Of a DNA stretch of 8,096 nt, positions 5,404 to 8,096 are shown in pieces (position 1 is the first letter of the stretch; every line of letters starts with the position of its first letter). A model generated the notes under the pieces. That model was not told where the DNA came from. It ran no database searches and was given only the letters and a program-made list of their open reading frames with translations. This DNA is from Deltaproteobacteria bacterium. GTDB taxonomy: Bacteria > Myxococcota_A > Polyangia > Haliangiales > Haliangiaceae. A program made the translations under genes and the position numbers. Where the stretch lies: positions 1-8,096 of the forward strand of contig JACCYD010000422.1 of NCBI GenBank assembly GCA_013696695.1. Direction: 5' to 3'.

Positions 5404-7218
5404 TCACAACCCGAGGTCGCTACGCGAGTGCGGCGTACGCCACGTGCCGTTGCCGTTCGACAGATACCAGAACGAGCCGAGGGTCGTCGTGATCACGAGG
5501 TCGCTGCGGCCGTCGCGATCGAAGTCGCCGGAGACGTAGCTAACGGCGCCGATCGGGAGGTCGTTGCGCACGTACGGTGTGCGGAACGAGCCGTCGCCGT
5601 TCGAGAAGTACCAGGTCGAGCCGCTCGCGCTCGTGATCACGAGATCGCCGAGGCGATTGCCATCGAAATCGCCGACGGTGAACTGCACCTTCCCGCGCGT
5701 CAGGTCGTTGCGGATGTGCGGCACCGCCACCGTGCCGCGGCCGCCGTGCAGGTACCAGAACGAACCCTGCGCGGTCGTGATCACGAGGTCCATGCGGCCG
5801 TCGCCGGTGAAGTCGACGGGCGTGAAGTCAACCGTGCCGAGCGGGAGATCGGTGCGCGTGATCGGCGTGGACCACGTGCCGTTGCCGTTCGAGAAGTACC
5901 AGTACGAACCGCTTCGCGTCGTGATCACGAGATCGGTGCGCGTATCGCGATCGAAGTCGCCGGCCGTGTAGGCGACCTCGCCGAGCGGGAGGTCTGCGCG
6001 CCCGTACGGCGTGGTCCAGGTGCCGTTGCCGTTCGAGAACATCCAGTTCGATCCGCTCGTCGTCGTGGTGACGAGGTCGGTGCGGCCATCGCCGTTGAAG
6101 TCACCGGTGACGAAACGCACCGAACCGAGAACGAGATCGGGGCGACTGTACGGAACACTCCACGTGCCGTTGCCGTTCGAGAAGTACCAGAACGAACCGT
6201 TGGCCGTCGTGATCACGAGATCGGTGCGGCGATCGCCGTTGAAGTCACCGGCCGTGTATTCGGCTTCGCCGAACGGGAGATCGTTGCGCGTCGAGGTCGT
6301 CGTGAAGCTGCCGTTGCCATTGGACGACCACCAGAACGATCCCATCGGTGTGGTCAGCGTCAGATCGGTATCGCCATCGCCGTCGAAGTCACCCGGCGTG
6401 TACGTGAGTCGGCCGCGGTTCGTGGTTTGCGCGATCCACGACCGGTAGTTCGGTACCAGCGTATAGACGCCCGGATAGTCGGCAAGCGCGCAACCCTGAC
6501 CGAACGAGGTGATGCCGAGCTGCACCCACTCGGTGCCGCGCTCGATGAATGCCGGGCCACCGCTGTCGCCCTGACAGGTATCGATCCCACCGGCCAGCTT
6601 GCCGATGCAGATCTGATTCTCGGTGAGGTCGGCGTCATCGTAGTTGGACACATCCGCGCAGTCATCGCCGACTCCGATCACCTCGACTTCGCCGCGGCGC
6701 AGTGTGGGTGAGGCAGGTCCGCCTTGGCGCGTGTGCCCCCAACCGATCACGGTGGAGGCTTCACCCTGGATCACGCCTGTCATCTCGTGCGCGCCTGCCA
6801 GCGTGACCATCGGGATCGATAGTGGCTGCGCGAGCTCGAGCAGCGCGACGTCGTTATCGTGCGTCAACGCGTTGTAGCTCGGGTGACGGACGATGCGAGA
6901 CACGTTGACGACGGTGCCGCCGCCCTGCGTGAGGTCGTGGCGATTCGAGATCACCTGATAGCTGGTCGCGCGCGTGTCGTCGAAGCAGTGCGCGGCGCTC
7001 AGCACCCATCCGGGCGCGACGTAGGTGCCGCCGCACCAGAACGGACCGAGCTGATCGGTCAGCCGATCGATCGCGACCATCGAGCCGAACGATCCCGGAA
7101 CCACCTCGGTTCCACCGACGACGGCCTGCTCGTCGCTTGCCAGCTCGAGCGGTTGTTCGGAGAGGCACCCCGCGAGGGCAAGTGCCAGACATGTGCGCAG
7201 ACCGGTGCGATTCGACAT
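5404..7218 (-). CDS. Predicted lipoprotein trypsin-like serine protease with seven VCBS/FG-GAP repeats
   Basis: A 604-residue exported S1-family protease. Its N-terminus has a lipobox (LALALAGC, Cys18), so it is probably lipid-anchored; Leu at +2 favours the outer membrane. The chymotrypsin fold starts at VVGG (residues 33-36). The catalytic triad is complete: His77 (SAAHC), Asp123 (HDNDVALL) and Ser219 (GDSGG). Asp213, six residues before the Ser, corresponds to Asp189 of trypsin, predicting cleavage after Arg/Lys. Cysteine pairs C62/C78, C187/C204 and C215/C243 match the usual disulfides. Residues 270-604 are seven VCBS/FG-GAP-type repeats built on GDFDGDGRTDLVITT and GSFWYFSNGNGTW, which are beta-propeller or binding units with Asp-rich calcium-type loops. 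The ATG at 7216-7218 is fixed by the signal sequence; no Shine-Dalgarno sequence is visible. It may degrade prey or extracellular protein (inference). The residue before VVGG is Ala, not Arg/Lys, so activation would differ from trypsinogen. Confidence 0.93.
   Translation of the reverse strand: MSNRTGLRTCLALALAGCLSEQPLELASDEQAVVGGTEVVPGSFGSMVAIDRLTDQLGPFWCGGTYVAPGWVLSAAHCFDDTRATSYQVISNRHDLTQGGGTVVNVSRIVRHPSYNALTHDNDVALLELAQPLSIPMVTLAGAHEMTGVIQGEASTVIGWGHTRQGGPASPTLRRGEVEVIGVGDDCADVSNYDDADLTENQICIGKLAGGIDTCQGDSGGPAFIERGTEWVQLGITSFGQGCALADYPGVYTLVPNYRSWIAQTTNRGRLTYTPGDFDGDGDTDLTLTTPMGSFWWSSNGNGSFTTTSTRNDLPFGEAEYTAGDFNGDRRTDLVITTANGSFWYFSNGNGTWSVPYSRPDLVLGSVRFVTGDFNGDGRTDLVTTTTSGSNWMFSNGNGTWTTPYGRADLPLGEVAYTAGDFDRDTRTDLVITTRSGSYWYFSNGNGTWSTPITRTDLPLGTVDFTPVDFTGDGRMDLVITTAQGSFWYLHGGRGTVAVPHIRNDLTRGKVQFTVGDFDGNRLGDLVITSASGSTWYFSNGDGSFRTPYVRNDLPIGAVSYVSGDFDRDGRSDLVITTTLGSFWYLSNGNGTWRTPHSRSDLGL
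5407..6411 (-). repeat. Seven in-phase 144-bp coding repeats (48-residue VCBS units)
   Basis: The Asp of the 'GDF' (or 'VDF') motif occurs at residues 277, 325, 373, 421, 469, 517 and 565, a constant spacing of 48 residues with no insertion or deletion across seven units. The block fills the protein from residue 270 to its last residue. Unit consensus: GDFDGDGRTDLVITT, GSFWYFSNGNGTW, TPYSRNDLPLG. At DNA level the units share long blocks such as CGTTGCCGTTCGA (plus strand) but are not identical. Confidence 0.93.
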
Positions 7219-7386
7219 GCGCAGGTGTCGTGCAGCCGCAGTGCCGCCGGATCGCGACGGCGTGTCGATGACTTGGCGCGCGTTGTCTCATGGGACATCA
7301 CGAGACCGCTTGCGACGTCTCGCCTGTGCCCACAACCGGGACGCTCGGCGGTCGCGTTTCTGGTCTGGTCACGCCGGGGCCGCCAG
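7219..7386. other. Intergenic region upstream of the protease gene
   Basis: This region lies between the stop of the ROK-like gene and the protease start, both on the minus strand. It holds a cluster of alternating GTCTC/GAGAC arms: GTCTC 7285-7289, CGAGAC 7301-7306 and GTCTCG 7317-7322. The last two form a perfect 6-bp stem with a 10-base loop and no T-run. It could be a weak terminator or operator. No promoter elements are convincing. Confidence 0.35.
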
Positions 7387-8091
7387 TTATGGCGGTGGCG
7401 GGATCGAGTGCGGCGCAAGGGCGCCCGCGAGATCCGGACGTTCGCGCACGACCGTGACGTTCGACGGCAGGTGGCACGTAATGTTCCCGGCGTTCGGACC
7501 CGCCAGGTAAAGTGCCGCCGGATTCCAGCCGGCGAGCACTTGCTCGACGACGCGGCTGACGCGCTTGTTCCACGCCTTGACGCCCTTGCGCTCGATCACG
7601 CGCGACGCGACGTACTCGCTGTACGTGCGGCGCTTGCGGAACTGAAGGCGGCCTAGTTCCAGGCCCGGGATACAGAGACCGTCGAAGAACATCGAGGAGT
7701 CGAGTCGCTGGGCACCGAACGACAGCACGAGCTCGACACCGCTGCGCCCGATGATCGACGCGAAGCAAAGCTCGGCGCGGTCCACCACGCGAACGGGACG
7801 CATGCACTGGCGCTCGAGCTCGCGTGACAATGCGGATGCCGCCCAGTCGTCACCAAGATCACGTCCGGAACCGACGGTGACGCGATCGAACTCACCGAGC
7901 GGCTCGAGAGCCGGCCAGAGCGCTTCCAGCGTGGCCGGTAGGGCCGTGTCCACCGAGCGCGGCACCAGCAGGCGATCGCCAAGCGTGCCGCCCGTCGGAC
8001 CGAGAACAACGGCTTCGATCTCCGGCACGCTGATCAGGAGGACGAGCGTGCGGGGGCGCGACGAGATGCAGAGCATAGAGCCGCGCAGCAT
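7387..8091 (-). CDS. Degenerate ROK-family (polyphosphate-glucokinase-like) protein, probable pseudokinase
   Basis: 234 residues from the first in-window ATG; ATG 8074-8076 (MLCISSRPRTLVLLISV) may be the true start, and the gene could begin beyond the window edge. The outline follows ROK sugar kinases of the polyphosphate glucokinase type: strand TLVLLISV, a helix, VTVGSG, then RPVRVVDRAEL, a beta hairpin LSFGAQRLDSSMFFDG, IPGLELGRLQF, a helical RTYSEYVASRVIERKGVKAW segment and ALYLAGPNAGN. The key residues are not kept. The phosphate loop expected as D-GGT--K reads SVPEIEA (residues 21-27). The catalytic Asp of 'NDA' is Arg105 (VDRA). The second loop GTG-G reads GAQRL (126-130). ELGH is ELGR. 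No ROK zinc cysteine motif is seen. Catalysis is therefore unlikely, and a sugar-sensing or structural role is possible (inference). The frame is open and GC3-rich, so it is probably expressed rather than decayed. Confidence 0.68.
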   Translation of the reverse strand: MLRGSMLCISSRPRTLVLLISVPEIEAVVLGPTGGTLGDRLLVPRSVDTALPATLEALWPALEPLGEFDRVTVGSGRDLGDDWAASALSRELERQCMRPVRVVDRAELCFASIIGRSGVELVLSFGAQRLDSSMFFDGLCIPGLELGRLQFRKRRTYSEYVASRVIERKGVKAWNKRVSRVVEQVLAGWNPAALYLAGPNAGNITCHLPSNVTVVRERPDLAGALAPHSIPPPP

Positions 8092-8096
8092 ACATG

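Noticed and set aside
4577..5407. A 276-residue open frame on the minus strand opposite the duplicated cysteine protein
   Set aside because: It lies across the second module, whose similarity to the first module is clear at protein level on the plus strand. The antisense frame shows no motif.
5380..5410. Bidirectional terminator between the convergent genes
   Set aside because: Only a direct repeat GAGGTCGC is present; there is no inverted repeat with a T-run.
5257..6711. A 484-residue open frame on the plus strand, opposite the protease
   Set aside because: It mirrors the VCBS repeats (EVREVPERT, RRDHEIGA, AIAVEVTG at a fixed period), is Arg/Ala/Val-rich and lacks any family motif. It is a GC-driven antisense shadow of a gene with a complete catalytic triad.

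Overview
The window looks like accessory chromosome from a high-GC bacterium, most probably a myxobacterium (Myxococcota, Polyangia/Kofleriaceae-like). This is inference from gene content: a TIGR02996-type protein, a secreted trypsin carrying VCBS/FG-GAP repeats, several lineage-restricted secreted or hypothetical proteins, and GC-rich third codon positions. No phage, insertion sequence, CRISPR array, rRNA or tRNA was seen.

Left part (1-1839): a broken sensor histidine kinase 3' end on the minus strand (about 113-500), with a visible one-base frameshift just before its N box. Next come a small exported four-cysteine protein (711-1172, plus), a small KOW-like protein (1387-1644, minus), and an orphan 3' end of a GNAT acetyltransferase (about 1705-1839, plus) with no matching 5' part. 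Two gene remnants within 1.8 kb suggest a region that gains and loses genes.

Middle part (1858-5383): two divergent genes separated by about 270 bp. The minus-strand gene encodes a 529-residue TIGR02996-like protein with a leucine-rich C-terminal part. The plus-strand gene encodes a protein of about 554 residues built from two tandem copies of one module of about 270 residues. Each copy has a CxxC...CPTCHRLY metal-site-like signature, and I recognise no family for it. A coding-looking frame and a strong ribosome binding site lie upstream of it in another frame, so this gene may be longer and frameshifted at about 3640.

Right part (5404-8091): two minus-strand genes. One is a predicted lipoprotein trypsin-like protease whose C-terminal half is seven VCBS/FG-GAP repeats with an exact 48-residue period. 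The other, upstream of it, is a protein with the fold outline of a ROK/polyphosphate-glucokinase sugar kinase, but its ATP loop and catalytic Asp positions are replaced, so it looks like a pseudokinase.

Nothing in the layout shows one coherent pathway. The genes are mostly single, convergent or divergent units. The most unusual items are the duplicated cysteine-module protein, the degenerate ROK protein and the exactly periodic protease repeats.
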